This document shows, piece after piece, positions 8,941 through 17,808 of a stretch of DNA of 64,000 nt. Position 1 is the stretch's first letter. Each line of letters opens with the position of its first letter. The notes beneath the pieces are model-generated. The model did not search any database. It saw nothing but the letters and a program-made list of their open reading frames with translations, and was not told the DNA's origin. Source of the stretch: Methylobacterium sp. Leaf125. Lineage in GTDB: Bacteria; Pseudomonadota; Alphaproteobacteria; Rhizobiales; Beijerinckiaceae. The stretch is taken from NCBI RefSeq assembly GCF_001423085.1, contig NZ_LMNU01000001.1:737495-801494 (forward strand), read 5' to 3'. Both the position numbers and the translations under genes were made by a program.

Positions 8941-10677
8941 ATGACCGGGGCCGCCCCCGCCCTCCCGCTCACCGGCCGACCCCGCGGCCTCGCCTGGGGC
9001 GCCGCTGCCCTGGTGCTCTGCGCCGTGGTGCTGAGCCCGGTCCTCGCCCTCGTGATCGCGGCGGGCGAAGGGACCGGAGCGGGGGCGGGCGGGGCCGCGC
9101 TCTGGCCGCACCTCGTCGCCCACGTGCTGCCGCAGGCCCTGCGCGACACCGCCCTGCTGCTCGCCGGGGTCGGCGTCCTGGTGGTGGTGCTCGGGGTGGG
9201 CTCCGCCTGGCTCGTGGCGGCCTACGACTTTCCCGGCCGGCGCCTGCTGGAGGCCGGGCTGCTCCTTCCGATGGCGGTGCCGACCTACATCGTCGCCTTC
9301 GCGTATCTCGACCTGATGCACCCGATCGGCCCGGTGCAGACGACCCTGCGTGGCCTCCTCGGCTATGCCCGCCCGCGCGATTTCGTGCTGCCGGAGATCC
9401 GCTCGCTGCCCGGCTGCATCCTGCTCCTCGGCTTCGTGCTCTATCCCTACGTCTACCTGCCGACCCGGGCGCTGTTCCTGATGCAGGCCGCCAACCTGAT
9501 CGAGGCGGCGCGGATGCTCGGGCGCCGGCCCTCCGCCGCCTTCCTGCGGGTCGCCCTGCCGATGGCGCGCCCGGCCGTCGCCCTGGGCGCGAGCCTCGCC
9601 CTGATGGAAGCCCTGAACGACATCGGTGCGGCCGAATTCCTCGGGGTGCGCACCCTCACGGTCCAGGTCTACGCCACCTGGGTGAACCGCTCGGATCTCG
9701 CCGGCGCGGCCCAGATCGCCCTCGTCATGCTGGTGGCGGTCGTCGCCCTGGTGGCCCTGGAGCGCTGGGCCCGGGCCGGGCGCGGGTTCTCGAGCGGCGC
9801 TCAGCGCCCGCGCCATTTCGCCCGGCAGCGGCTGAGGGGCCTGCATGCCGCGGCTGCCCTGGCCCTCGGCCTCGTGCCCGTGGCCGTCGGCTTCGCGATT
9901 CCCGCGACCTACCTCGTGCAAGCCGCCCTGCGTCGGGTGTGGCGCAGCGGCCTGCCGGAGACGATCCTGCCGGAGATCGGCCATACCCTGCTGTATGCCG
10001 GCGCCGCGACCGTGATCGCCGCCGCCCTCGGCTTCGTGGTGGCGGCGGGGCCGCGCCTCGTCGCCCGCCGCTGGGGCGAGGCGCTGATCCGGGTGGCGAG
10101 CCTCGGCTACGCGCTCCCCGGCGCGATCCTGGCCATCGGCCTCCTCGGCCCCCTGGCCTGGGCCGACGCCACCCTGTCGGCGGGGACGATGCAGCTCTTC
10201 GGGGTCGCCCCGGCCCTGATCGGCCTCGGCACCGGCGGCGCGCTCGTCACCGCCTACCTCGTGCGTTTCCTGGCGGTCAGCATCGGCACCTGCGAGGCCG
10301 GGCTCGGCCGGGTGCCCCGCAGCCTGCCGGATGCCGGGCGGATGCTGGGGCGGGGACCGGGCGCGACCCTGTGGCGGATCCAGCTGCCCCTGGCCTGGCC
10401 GGCGGTGCTCAGCGGCGCGCTGCTGGTCTTCGTGGACTGCGTTAAGGAACTGCCCGCGACCCTGCTGCTGCGTCCCCTCAACGTCGAGACCCTGGCGACC
10501 CACCTCTATGGTGAGGCCGCGCGCGGCACCTACGAGGACGGGACGGTGGCGGCCCTCCTCATCGTCGCCGTCGGGCTCGTGCCGGTGGTGATCCTGCTCC
10601 GGCTCGGAACCCCGCGCAGCGAAGCCGGCGCAGAACCTGCCGATCAGCGCTTGACGGGGCCGCGCCCCTCGCCCTAG
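8941..10677 (+). CDS. fbpB: Iron(III) ABC transporter permease (fused double domain)
   Basis: 578 residues forming two tandem binding-protein-dependent permease domains, each about six membrane helices, as is normal for FbpB/SfuB proteins. The EAA-type coupling loops are seen twice: 'EAARMLGRRPSAAFLRVALPMARP' near the middle of the first half, and 'DAGRMLGRGPGATLWRIQLPLAWP' in the second. The membrane entrance starts soon after the chosen ATG at 8941. An in-frame ATG at 8866 would add 25 residues that look hydrophilic and unrelated, so it is not favoured. It works with the binding protein and ATPase immediately upstream. Confidence 0.92.
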   Translation: MTGAAPALPLTGRPRGLAWGAAALVLCAVVLSPVLALVIAAGEGTGAGAGGAALWPHLVAHVLPQALRDTALLLAGVGVLVVVLGVGSAWLVAAYDFPGRRLLEAGLLLPMAVPTYIVAFAYLDLMHPIGPVQTTLRGLLGYARPRDFVLPEIRSLPGCILLLGFVLYPYVYLPTRALFLMQAANLIEAARMLGRRPSAAFLRVALPMARPAVALGASLALMEALNDIGAAEFLGVRTLTVQVYATWVNRSDLAGAAQIALVMLVAVVALVALERWARAGRGFSSGAQRPRHFARQRLRGLHAAAALALGLVPVAVGFAIPATYLVQAALRRVWRSGLPETILPEIGHTLLYAGAATVIAAALGFVVAAGPRLVARRWGEALIRVASLGYALPGAILAIGLLGPLAWADATLSAGTMQLFGVAPALIGLGTGGALVTAYLVRFLAVSIGTCEAGLGRVPRSLPDAGRMLGRGPGATLWRIQLPLAWPAVLSGALLVFVDCVKELPATLLLRPLNVETLATHLYGEAARGTYEDGTVAALLIVAVGLVPVVILLRLGTPRSEAGAEPADQRLTGPRPSP

Positions 10678-10691
10678 AAGGCCCTCGGTCC

Positions 10692-10766
10692 GGGTGCGTA
10701 GCTCAGCGGGAGAGCATTCGCTTCACACGCGAAGGGTCACAGGTTCGATCCCTGTCGCGCCCACCA
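10692..10766 (+). tRNA. tRNA-Val (anticodon CAC)
   Basis: A complete 75-base cloverleaf can be drawn by hand: acceptor GGGTGCG/CGCGCCC with one G-T pair, D arm GCTC/GAGC, anticodon stem TTCGC/GCGAA with loop TTCACAC (anticodon CAC, reading GTG), T arm ACAGG-TTCGATC-CCTGT, discriminator A and an encoded CCA. It reads valine GTG codons, which are frequent in this GC-rich genome. It stands alone after the iron transporter. Confidence 0.97.
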
Positions 10767-11106
10767 TTTCCCTCGAAGCCGCCCCGCCGCTTCGACGACC
10801 TTCCTCAAGACAGCACGACGAGCACGAGGCCGCCGACCATCGGAGGCAGCCGACGATGCGCCCGAGTCCCGCCCTGTGCTGGGCGAAGCCGAGCCATCCC
10901 TGATGGTCGAGCAGCGTCGAGGTCACGATGGGCCCGGCAGGTCGAGTGCCGGGTTGGCGCCCGTCACCGCGCAAGCTGCGAGTGTCGTGGCGCGACAGGC
11001 CGCGGATCGGCCCTGGTCCGGGGACGACAACCGAGGCGGGGAACGACGCTTTCAGCGCCCGCTACGGTCCTGCGCAGGCACGCGGTCCGGGTCTGGTCCG
11101 GGCCTC
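10767..11106. other. 340-base region between tRNA-Val and nhaA, no convincing gene
   Basis: No well-supported gene is seen. On the minus strand around 10805-10930, two overlapping frames carry pieces that would together read as one short hydrophobic protein (GLGRIVG... then MVGGLVLVVLS) if there were a frameshift near 10850. This is too short and too weak to call. The region may hold the terminators of the tRNA and of the minus-strand antiporter gene. Confidence 0.3.
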
Positions 11107-12321
11107 TCAGGCGATCGCGGCGGCCTCGGCCTTCGGAGCCCCCACCGGGCGGCGGGGCGCGACCAGCAGGACGAGGGCGCCGGCCGCCATGCAGACGATC
11201 GATCCGGCCAGCACGCCGACCTTGGTCTCGGCCTCGAGTTCGGGGCTGCTGGCAAAGGCCAGGAGGCCGATGAACAGGCTCATGGTGAAGCCGATGCCGC
11301 AGAGCAGCGAGACGCCGTAGACCTGCATCCAGCCGGCCCCTGCCGGCCGTTGGGCGAGCCCGAGCTTCACCGCCGCCAGGACGAAGCCGAACACGCCGAG
11401 TTGCTTGCCGACGACCAGACCGAGGGCGACCCCGAGGGTCACGGGGTCGAGCAGCATCGTGGGCGTGAAGCCCGCCAGCGACACGCCCGCATTGGCGAAA
11501 CCGAAGATCGGCAGGATCAGGTAGGCCGACCAGGGATGGAGCGCGTGTTCCAGCCGGTGCAGGGGCGAGGTCGGATCGTCCGGCCGGCCGATGCTGAGCC
11601 GCAGGGGAATCGTCAGCGCCAGGAGTACGCCCGCCACCGTGGCGTGTACCCCGGATTTCAGGACGAAGACCCACAGCACCACGCCGAGGACGAGGTAGGG
11701 GGCGAGGCGGCTGATGCCGGCGCGGTTCAGGCCGTAGAGCACCGCCAGGGTCGCGGCCGCTCCGCCCAGCATCGGCAGGGACAGGTCCGCGGTGTAGAAC
11801 AACGCGATGATGAGCACGGCGCCGAGGTCGTCGATGATCGCCAGGGCGGTGAGGAACACCTTGAGGGAGACCGGCACCCGGGAGCCCAGTAGGGCCAGGA
11901 TGCCGAGGGCGAAGGCAATGTCGGTGGCGGCGGGAATCGCCCAGCCACGGACGGTCTCCGGCGAGTGCCGGTTCACCGCCACGTAGACCAGGGCCGACGC
12001 CGCCATGCCGCCGAGGGCCGCGAGGCCGGGCAGGATCCGGTCCGGCCAGGTCCGCAGGCGTCCATCCAGCATCTCGCGCTTGATCTCGAGACCAACGAGC
12101 AGGAAGAACAGCGCCATCAGGGCGTCGTTGATCCAGTGCAGCACGCTCAAGCCGCCGACCTTGGTCTGCAGAACCGCGAAGTAGCGCTCCGCCAGGGGAG
12201 AATTCGCCACCACGAGGGCGAGCATCGCGCTCGCCATCAGGACGAGGCCGCCGCCGGCCTCGGAGGTGAGCATCGACCGGAAGGCCGAGAGCGGCCGGCG
12301 GAGCGGGGCAGGGGCTTGCAT
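11107..12321 (-). CDS. nhaA: Na+/H+ antiporter NhaA
   Basis: 404 residues. This inner-membrane antiporter exchanges cytoplasmic Na+ for two protons and serves pH and salt homeostasis. Diagnostic blocks: '[15 protein letters not shown]' (~70-85), '[17 protein letters not shown]' with the ion-binding aspartate region, and '[21 protein letters not shown]', whose double aspartate is the Na+ site of the family. Eleven to twelve hydrophobic helices are evident. The longer open frame to 12411 adds a basic, non-conserved leader; the ATG at 12321 begins just before the first conserved segment. Confidence 0.95.
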   Translation of the reverse strand: MQAPAPLRRPLSAFRSMLTSEAGGGLVLMASAMLALVVANSPLAERYFAVLQTKVGGLSVLHWINDALMALFFLLVGLEIKREMLDGRLRTWPDRILPGLAALGGMAASALVYVAVNRHSPETVRGWAIPAATDIAFALGILALLGSRVPVSLKVFLTALAIIDDLGAVLIIALFYTADLSLPMLGGAAATLAVLYGLNRAGISRLAPYLVLGVVLWVFVLKSGVHATVAGVLLALTIPLRLSIGRPDDPTSPLHRLEHALHPWSAYLILPIFGFANAGVSLAGFTPTMLLDPVTLGVALGLVVGKQLGVFGFVLAAVKLGLAQRPAGAGWMQVYGVSLLCGIGFTMSLFIGLLAFASSPELEAETKVGVLAGSIVCMAAGALVLLVAPRRPVGAPKAEAAAIA

Positions 12322-12748
12322 GGGCCTTCCCTTACAAGACCTGCGCGGGGACACAACTTTTGGGTGGGAACCCAGCGCGAGGCGTGTCACGCCTTCCCAG
12401 CGGGGAGGCATCGGCGCCCCGGTCCCATGCGTCGGGGTTCATGCCGCGCGGACACGCCGGATTCCCGATCCATCGCTCGAGCCACGTTCCTCCGCGCCAG
12501 GCGTCCCGGGCCACGTCTCCGGGGAAACGGGTATCGACATGTCGATCCCCGGCGCTTGTCTTGGTCCCGGTGCCCGAAGACAGGTCCGCTCGGAACGCGC
12601 GTCGCTGGTCCGCAATCCTTCGGACGTGGAACCCTGCCAAGTCGCGCCACGGCGTTTACCACGGGGCGCGAAGAACCTTGTCGAACCGGGTATCACCTGC
12701 AATCCCTGCAGGGCCCTCGATGGTCGGGGCGCAACACCGACTGTCGCC
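12322..12748. other. Intergenic region between divergent nhaA and acyltransferase genes
   Basis: 427 bases between two divergently transcribed genes, so promoters for both should lie here. Several open frames cross it, but all have the compositional look of non-coding GC-rich DNA and none shows a recognisable protein. A short palindrome (ctgcaatccctgcag) is near 12698-12712. Nothing else is recognised. Confidence 0.4.
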
Positions 12749-13876
12749 ATGCGCCGCCTGCACAGCATCGACTCGATCCGTGGTCTGGCCGCCCTGGCGG
12801 TGATCTACGCCCATACGGTCGAGTTCGGCCTGAAGACGCAACTCGGTCCGTTTCCCCTCGAGCGCGCCGTCCTGTCGGGGCTGACCGAGTACGTCGATGT
12901 CGGGAAGATCGCCGTGACGTTGTTCTTCGCGGTGTCGGGCTTCGTGGTGCCCTTCTCGCTGTTCAAGGCCGGAGACCGGCCGATCCTGGCCTTCGCCGTG
13001 TCGCGGTTCTTCCGCCTGTATCCCGCCTACTGGCTCTCGATCCCCTGCGGGCTGCTGGTCCTGTTCGTCTGGGCGGGCCGTGACATTCCCGCCGTCCTCG
13101 TGCCCGCCAACATCACGATGCTGCAGCAGTTCCTCGGCGTGGAGAACATCATCGCCCTGTACTGGACCCTGCAGATCGAGCTGATCTTCTACGGCCTCTG
13201 CGTCGGGCTCTTCGTCCTCGGGCGTCTCGACGATGCCGTCGGCGTGGTGCTGTCGGCCCTGGCCCTGATCGCGGCCGCCCTCGGCCTCGCCGCCCTGCGC
13301 TTCGGTCTCGAGCGGAAATTCCCGGTGGCCGTTCCCCTGTCCCTGGCGGTGATGTTCTGGGGCCTGTGCCTGCGCTACCACGTCCTCGAGCGCCGGCCGG
13401 GCTGGGGCGTCGCGCTCACCGTCGTCACCGGGGCGCTCGTCTGTGCGATCCCGCTGGTGTCCGTGCTCGCCTATGGGCGCGACATGGGCTTTCACGAGAA
13501 CTGGCTGAAGTACCTCGTCACCTATTGGGCCGCGATGGCGCTGTTCGCCCTGCTGTCCCAGCGGCTGCGCATCGAGGGGCGGCTGTTCACCTACCTGGGC
13601 GCCATCAGTTACTCGATCTACCTGTTCGGGCCGGTGGTCCAGGGGGTGCTCGAGCACGCGCTGGCCGGGTACGCGTCGGTCGTTCCGATCCACCTGTTCG
13701 CGGCCGCCACGGCGCTCGCGACCGTCGCGGTCGCGGCGCTGGTCTATAGCTGGATCGAGGCGCCGGCCATCGCCCTGGGCCGCCACGTCATCCGTCGCCA
13801 CCTCCTGCCGGTCTCCGGCGCAGGGCGGGACGCGCACGCCCCGGCCGCCCCGATGGTCGGCCGCTCCGAGATCTGA
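12749..13876 (+). CDS. Membrane acyltransferase (acyltransferase 3 / OafA family)
   Basis: 375 residues with about ten membrane helices. The family N-terminus is 'LHSIDSIRGLAALAVIYAHT' (residues 4-23), containing the conserved R-x10-H pair thought to be catalytic. 'FFAVSGFVVPFSLFKAG' and 'RFFRLYPAYWLSI' are further family blocks. These enzymes acetylate or acylate surface sugars such as O-antigen or exopolysaccharide. No polysaccharide genes lie nearby, so the acceptor is unknown. An upstream in-frame extension to 12266 is not conserved-looking; the ATG at 12749 directly precedes the signature. Confidence 0.88.
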   Translation: MRRLHSIDSIRGLAALAVIYAHTVEFGLKTQLGPFPLERAVLSGLTEYVDVGKIAVTLFFAVSGFVVPFSLFKAGDRPILAFAVSRFFRLYPAYWLSIPCGLLVLFVWAGRDIPAVLVPANITMLQQFLGVENIIALYWTLQIELIFYGLCVGLFVLGRLDDAVGVVLSALALIAAALGLAALRFGLERKFPVAVPLSLAVMFWGLCLRYHVLERRPGWGVALTVVTGALVCAIPLVSVLAYGRDMGFHENWLKYLVTYWAAMALFALLSQRLRIEGRLFTYLGAISYSIYLFGPVVQGVLEHALAGYASVVPIHLFAAATALATVAVAALVYSWIEAPAIALGRHVIRRHLLPVSGAGRDAHAPAAPMVGRSEI

Positions 13877-14482
13877 GCCGGCCGCCGGGGCGACGCGGCA
13901 AGGCCCTCGGCCCTGTCCGCTAGAGGGGCGATCCCTCAGCCTTCGGGGAAACGTTCGCGTCGGGGAGCCATGCCCTTCGCCATGGCGTCCGGCCGGTCCG
14001 ACGCGCCATCTCAGGCATGCGAATACCGTTGTAAGGTCTGGCCGCGGGACGGTCTGATGCTCTGTCCTCAGTCGCTCGCCGTCGTAAGACAGTTCCGGTT
14101 CAAAGCGATTGGCCCAACCCTCGGCCTAGAAGCATCGTCCGACGACCGCGAATGTGTCCAGGTAGCCGTGAGAGTTCATGGTACCTCAGTTCACCTGGCA
14201 GAATCACGATACCGCTACGGCGGCTTGATCCCGGGCGACCATGAACCCGTCCGCGAACTCGTACAACCTGTGTCGGGCCCTCGAGCATCGTGCAATCCCA
14301 AGGGTTGCGTGAGCGATGGGTGCCTTGGCTCGAAAACCGGGTCCCCTCATGCGTCCGGATCGGCGTGGGCCGCAGAGAGAGGCTTCCGGATCTTGTCCGT
14401 CCGCTCCGGTCCTGTCATGGACCCCGCGACCGCATGACGGGCGGTCTCCCGTCCATCCCGCCGCCGTCAGGACCGAATCGCC
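13877..14482. other. 606-base region without a convincing gene
   Basis: Slightly lower GC than its surroundings around 14000-14240. Open frames on both strands exist but show no hydrophobic pattern, repeated composition bias or known motif, and stop codons fall in most frames. It could be a decayed gene or a long leader before the tautomerase gene. I see no tRNA, terminator with T tract or repeat. Confidence 0.4.
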
Positions 14483-14713
14483 ATGCCGCACGTGACCGTG
14501 AAGATGTACCCGGGCAAGACCGACGCGCAGAAGGCGGAGATGGCCGAGGCCATCGCGGCGGCGCTGATGGCCAGTGCCGGCACCGCCGAGCGGGCGATCT
14601 CGGTGTCGATCGAGGACGTGGCCCAGGCGGACTGGGAGGCGCAGGTCTACCGGCCCGAGATCGTCGGCCGGCCGGAGACCCTGTTCAAGAAGCCGGGCTA
14701 TACCCTGCCCTGA
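14483..14713 (+). CDS. Tautomerase-superfamily small protein (4-oxalocrotonate tautomerase-like)
   Basis: 76 residues. After removal of Met, the N-terminal residue is proline (MPHVTVKMYPGKTDAQK), the general base of this superfamily, followed by the helix 'KAEMAEAIAAALM' and the strand 'AISVSIEDVAQADWEAQVY', as in PptA-type tautomerases of Proteobacteria. Members work as oligomers on enol/keto substrates; the substrate here is unknown. It is a monocistronic gene in a gene-poor stretch, convergent with the next gene. Confidence 0.85.
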   Translation: MPHVTVKMYPGKTDAQKAEMAEAIAAALMASAGTAERAISVSIEDVAQADWEAQVYRPEIVGRPETLFKKPGYTLP

Positions 14714-14723
14714 GCCCCGGTCC

Positions 14724-15062
14724 TCAGCCCTTCAATCCCTGGAAGGGGCGCAGCAGCCAGGCGAGGCGGCCGGCATCGTCGTCCTGGACGTCCGGCGCAG
14801 GCCGGTCGTCCGACGGCTCGGGCGCCTTCGGCGCACTGGCATCCTGCATGATCTGATCGAGGGGGGAGGGCAACTCGGCGCCGTACTCGTTCAGGAGCAG
14901 GGCCGCGTCGAGCAGGAAGCGGATCTGGTCGTCCGGGACGGGACGGCCCTGGATCTGGGCGTCGAGCACGGTCCGCGCGAAGAGGGCGGCCAGCCGTGAC
15001 AGCTCGGGCAGCCGGTCGGTGGGCGCCGCGGCCCGGATCGATGACGCTGAAGCGGCACTCAC
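14724..15062 (-). CDS. Hypothetical protein with helical core and acidic tail
   Basis: 112 residues from the preferred GTG at 15062, which is preceded by a good AGGGAG ribosome binding site. The frame is also open from an ATG at 15167 but without a comparable site. The middle forms an amphipathic helical region (RLAALFARTVLDAQIQG, QIRFLLDAALLLNEYG), and the C-terminal third is rich in Asp, Pro and Ala. I recognise no family. A tatac-type -10 lies upstream near 15125. It is convergent with the tautomerase gene, 10 bases apart. Confidence 0.55.
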   Translation of the reverse strand: MSAASASSIRAAAPTDRLPELSRLAALFARTVLDAQIQGRPVPDDQIRFLLDAALLLNEYGAELPSPLDQIMQDASAPKAPEPSDDRPAPDVQDDDAGRLAWLLRPFQGLKG

Positions 15063-15247
15063 CCGCAATCTCCCTGTCTGGATCGCGCGACCTCGGCGCG
15101 CCTCGCGTATGTCGGACCCTGTATACCGTGCGTTTCTCACCAGTTCGTTGAGTTCCGACGGCGGCATTGCCGCGGATTCCGGCGACGAAGCTCCGGGCGC
15201 GGACCGGTGCCGAGGCCGAGACCCAGTTGAAACGGGGCCGGGCCGTG

Positions 15248-15625
15248 TCAGGTCTCGCCGATCATCTCGCGCAAAGTTGCACCGAGACTGGCCGGTACGT
15301 TCGGCTTGAGCACGAATGCCGCGCCCTCCGGCAGCGGGCCGGAGCTGGGATCCGAATGGCCCGAAATCAGGATCACCGCGAGGCCGGGTCTCCGCGCGCG
15401 GGCGCGCTGCGCCAGTTCCCAGCCGTCGATCCCGCCGGGCACGTGCGCGTCGGTGACGAGTCCGGCCGCGTCCGGGGTCGCCTCCAGCAGGCGGAGGGCC
15501 TCGTCGGTCGTCTCAGTGGCCCTGACGGCGAAGCCCGCCGCGTCGAGGAGCCCCGCGATGACCCGGCGCTGGTCCTGCTCCTCCTCCACCAGGATGATGA
15601 TGGCGCGATGATCGCCGGTGTGCAT
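15248..15625 (-). CDS. Single-domain response regulator (receiver)
   Basis: 125 residues and only a CheY-like receiver domain. The acidic pair region reads 'IILVEEEQDQRRVIAGLL' (Glu in place of the usual Asp pair), the phospho-acceptor aspartate is in 'GLVTDAHVPGGIDGWEL' (~60-76), the Ser/Thr switch in 'VILISGHSD', and the conserved lysine in 'AFVLKPN'. No output domain is present, so it may act as a phosphate sink or by protein contact, like FixJ-type receivers of Methylobacterium. No kinase lies nearby. The ATG at 15625 is preferred over one 11 codons upstream. Confidence 0.82.
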   Translation of the reverse strand: MHTGDHRAIIILVEEEQDQRRVIAGLLDAAGFAVRATETTDEALRLLEATPDAAGLVTDAHVPGGIDGWELAQRARARRPGLAVILISGHSDPSSGPLPEGAAFVLKPNVPASLGATLREMIGET

Positions 15626-15725
15626 CGTCGAGTCTCCAGGCCGCGGGTCCTGGCTCAACGCCGCGGGCGCGGGCCTTGTTCAGGGCCGTGCAGCGCCCGG
15701 CCGGGCCCGCGACCGGAGACGCGTT

Positions 15726-15884
15726 CTAGCCGCCGCCGGGATCGGTCTCGCCGTCCGGCTGAGCACCGCCCTTCGGCCCCTGGCCGGGCTTGCCGTCGGT
15801 CTTCTCGTTGGGATCCATCACCGCGTCGGGCGCCGTGTTGGCTGGCTTGTCCTTGGGCGGATCCTTGTCGTCGGAGCCTGTCAT
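15726..15884 (-). CDS. Very small hydrophilic, probably disordered protein
   Basis: 52 residues, dominated by Asp, Lys, Pro and Gly (MTGSDDKDPPKDKPANT..., ending GETDPGGG), with no hydrophobic core. The ATG at 15884 follows the stop of the next small gene by only a few bases. It is one of three consecutive tiny hydrophilic frames. Such proteins resemble the disordered stress-related peptides often annotated in Methylobacterium, but I recognise no family and the coding status is inferred from order and spacing. Confidence 0.5.
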   Translation of the reverse strand: MTGSDDKDPPKDKPANTAPDAVMDPNEKTDGKPGQGPKGGAQPDGETDPGGG

Positions 15885-15888
15885 CGCA

Positions 15889-16176
15889 TCATTCCTTGGG
15901 ATTGGCCTTGGAGCTGGCCTTGGGGCTGGCTTGGGGCGAACGGGGCCAGTCGGACTGTCCGTCGGAGGAGCCGCCGGCCGGGGTGGGATTGCGTCCCTTC
16001 GGCGCGCCGTCCCAGGCGGCGTTGCGGGCCGTATCGGTCTCGCCGCCGGGACCTTGCCGGGTGATCGCGGCCTGATCGGCCGACTGACCCCCGCCGGCGA
16101 CGGCCGGGTCGCCCGGCTTGCCGACATCGGAATCGGGCTTGCGCGTGCCCACGATGGGAATGTGATCGTTCGGCAT
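15889..16176 (-). CDS. Small hydrophilic, probably disordered protein
   Basis: 95 residues. It begins MPNDHIPIVGTRKPDSDVGK and is rich in Gly, Asp, Gln and Pro throughout. The tail is built from a short repeated pattern (SPQASPKASSKANPK) that comes from near-identical 12-base tandem repeats at about 15893-15935. No membrane or enzyme motif is visible. It sits between two similar tiny genes with 3- to 5-base gaps, an arrangement that supports a single transcript. Function unknown. Confidence 0.55.
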   Translation of the reverse strand: MPNDHIPIVGTRKPDSDVGKPGDPAVAGGGQSADQAAITRQGPGGETDTARNAAWDGAPKGRNPTPAGGSSDGQSDWPRSPQASPKASSKANPKE

Positions 16177-16178
16177 GT

Positions 16179-16415
16179 CTACTCCCCCGCATCCTGGCCG
16201 TTGGGCGCGGTGGCGCGGTCGAGGGCTTCGCGGGTCGCACCCGAAGCTTCGGTCTTCCGCGCGGCCGCGCCGATCGCCTTCAGGCTCGCGGGCTGCGTTT
16301 CCCCGCCCTGCGCCGCCTGTCCGGATCCGGAGGCCGCGCCCTGCGCGGGCGTCCCGCCGTTGCGGTCGGCGTCGCTCTCCTTCGGCGCACTGGCGGCGCG
16401 CGGCTCGTCGGTCAT
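16179..16415 (-). CDS. Small hydrophilic, probably disordered protein
   Basis: 78 residues, starting MTDEPRAASAPKESDADRNG; nearly all Ala, Gly, Asp, Glu, Gln and Thr, so probably unstructured in isolation. The ATG at 16415 has a strong ribosome binding site (AGGAGG ending 6 bases before it), which supports real expression and sets the start; an ATG at 16442 lacks one. It starts 23 bases after the stop of the DUF2254 gene on the same strand, so all four may be one operon. Confidence 0.62.
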   Translation of the reverse strand: MTDEPRAASAPKESDADRNGGTPAQGAASGSGQAAQGGETQPASLKAIGAAARKTEASGATREALDRATAPNGQDAGE

Positions 16416-16438
16416 GATGTCCTCCTGATGTTGGAGGC

Positions 16439-17707
16439 TCAACCCGGCGCCGGCCCCGAGGTTGCTTCGCTCCAGGTGGCCCGGGCCTCGCGAAGGCGAG
16501 CCCGATCGGTGGCGAGGGGCAGCGCCGCCTCGGCGCGCAGGAGCGCCAAGTCGGCCTGGGCGCCGGCAGCCGCCCGGACAGCCGGACTTCCGAGATCCGC
16601 GAGGGCGGCGAGGGCCTTCTGCAGCCGCAGGCCGATCGTCACGTCCGACGCGCCGTCGCGGGCAATGGGATCGAAGGCATCCGCCAGAAGGTCGTCGGCG
16701 CTGAGGCCGGGCACGCGCAGGTGCGGATAGATCCGCGCCTCGGGCGCGGCGGCGCGGCGCGCGTCCCAGAGGCCGAGCACGCGGACCAGGGTGCCGATGA
16801 CATCGACGGCGGTTCCGGGATCGTTCACCGCCGGAGACAGCGCGCGCTGGGCCACCTCGGCGAGGACGATGAGGCCGAAGCGCGGATCGTCGTCGAAGCT
16901 GCGCCGGTCGCCGACGACGAAGGCCGCGGCGATCCGGTCCCGCAGGGCGGCGTCGACGGATCCGTCGACCTCCACCAGGAGTCGCTTGGGGTGGACGAAC
17001 GTGCCCGGCAGGGCCGCAAGGTGGAGGGTGAGGCCGTGCGTCTCGGCCAGGGCGTCGAGGCGGGCGGCATCGACGTGCTGGACGTAGCCCGTCCCCGCGG
17101 CGGCGATCCGGGCCGCGCCGGGCGGCGCCGGCTGCCAGGGCAGACCGCCGAGATAGGGGGCCTCGGCGCGCCGCCGCACGGCCTCGCCGGCCGCCGCCGC
17201 GATGGCGTCGATGGTCTCGCCGACCCGGCCGAGATGCGACAGGGTGTCGATCCAGCGAACCAGCGTCGCCACCACGCTGACGAGAACCAGCAGGGTCAGG
17301 CCGAACAGGATCACCCGTCCCTGGCTGCCGTAGAAATGGGTCTTGAGGGCGATCAGGCCGACGACGCTGTAGACGAAGGCGCCGATGAAGCTGGCGACGG
17401 CCGTCTGCGCACGGGTGTCGCGCATCAGCAGGGTCACGGCGCGGGGCGTCACGGTGTTGGTGGCCCCGCCATAGGCCTGCACGATGGTGGAGAGCGAGAA
17501 CGTCGCCACCGGCAGCATGCTGGTCGCCAGGACGGAGAGGATCTGGTCGACGGCGTCGGCCCCGATCGAGGCGCCGAGGTCCGCCGGCACCATTGGCGCC
17601 AGGACGGCCGAAACCAGGGCGGCCGCGACGCCGCCGACGCTGAAGGCGCCGACGCGGATGACGGGGCGCCGCCCCCAGCGGCGGAGGGCGTAGAGGGCGG
17701 TGGACAT
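16439..17707 (-). CDS. DUF2254 family membrane protein
   Basis: 422 residues with an N-terminal membrane part of about four helices (AFSVGGVAAALVSAVLAPM, ILSVLATSMLPVATFSLST, TAVASFIGAFVYSVVGLIAL, VILFGLTLLVLVSVVATLV) and a long soluble C-terminal half containing 'ISLAALPGTFVHPKR'-like and 'PRFGLIVLAEVAQRALSPAVNDPGTA' segments typical of DUF2254. Function unknown. It lies upstream of three tiny hydrophilic proteins transcribed in the same direction, an association that may point to an envelope stress role. Confidence 0.85.
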   Translation of the reverse strand: MSTALYALRRWGRRPVIRVGAFSVGGVAAALVSAVLAPMVPADLGASIGADAVDQILSVLATSMLPVATFSLSTIVQAYGGATNTVTPRAVTLLMRDTRAQTAVASFIGAFVYSVVGLIALKTHFYGSQGRVILFGLTLLVLVSVVATLVRWIDTLSHLGRVGETIDAIAAAAGEAVRRRAEAPYLGGLPWQPAPPGAARIAAAGTGYVQHVDAARLDALAETHGLTLHLAALPGTFVHPKRLLVEVDGSVDAALRDRIAAAFVVGDRRSFDDDPRFGLIVLAEVAQRALSPAVNDPGTAVDVIGTLVRVLGLWDARRAAAPEARIYPHLRVPGLSADDLLADAFDPIARDGASDVTIGLRLQKALAALADLGSPAVRAAAGAQADLALLRAEAALPLATDRARLREARATWSEATSGPAPG

Positions 17708-17808
17708 GATGGCGGCTCTCGGGCCGAGCCTCGCGGGTCAGGGCTCGCGAGCCGGATACGCGACGTTCGGGCGATCCGGGAGCGAGGCCCGGACCGCCCG
17801 CGCGGGTC

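Noticed and set aside
8698-10503. 601-codon open frame on the minus strand
   Set aside because: Lies opposite the iron permease gene; composition (Gln/Gly/Arg/His-rich) is that of an antisense shadow in GC-rich DNA.
10723-10974. Short minus-strand frame ending MVGATGIEPVTLRV
   Set aside because: Classic false gene made from the antisense of a tRNA; the tRNA-Val explains it.
13970-14437. 155-codon plus-strand frame in the gene-poor stretch
   Set aside because: No recognisable motif, no start context, amino-acid use unlike neighbours.
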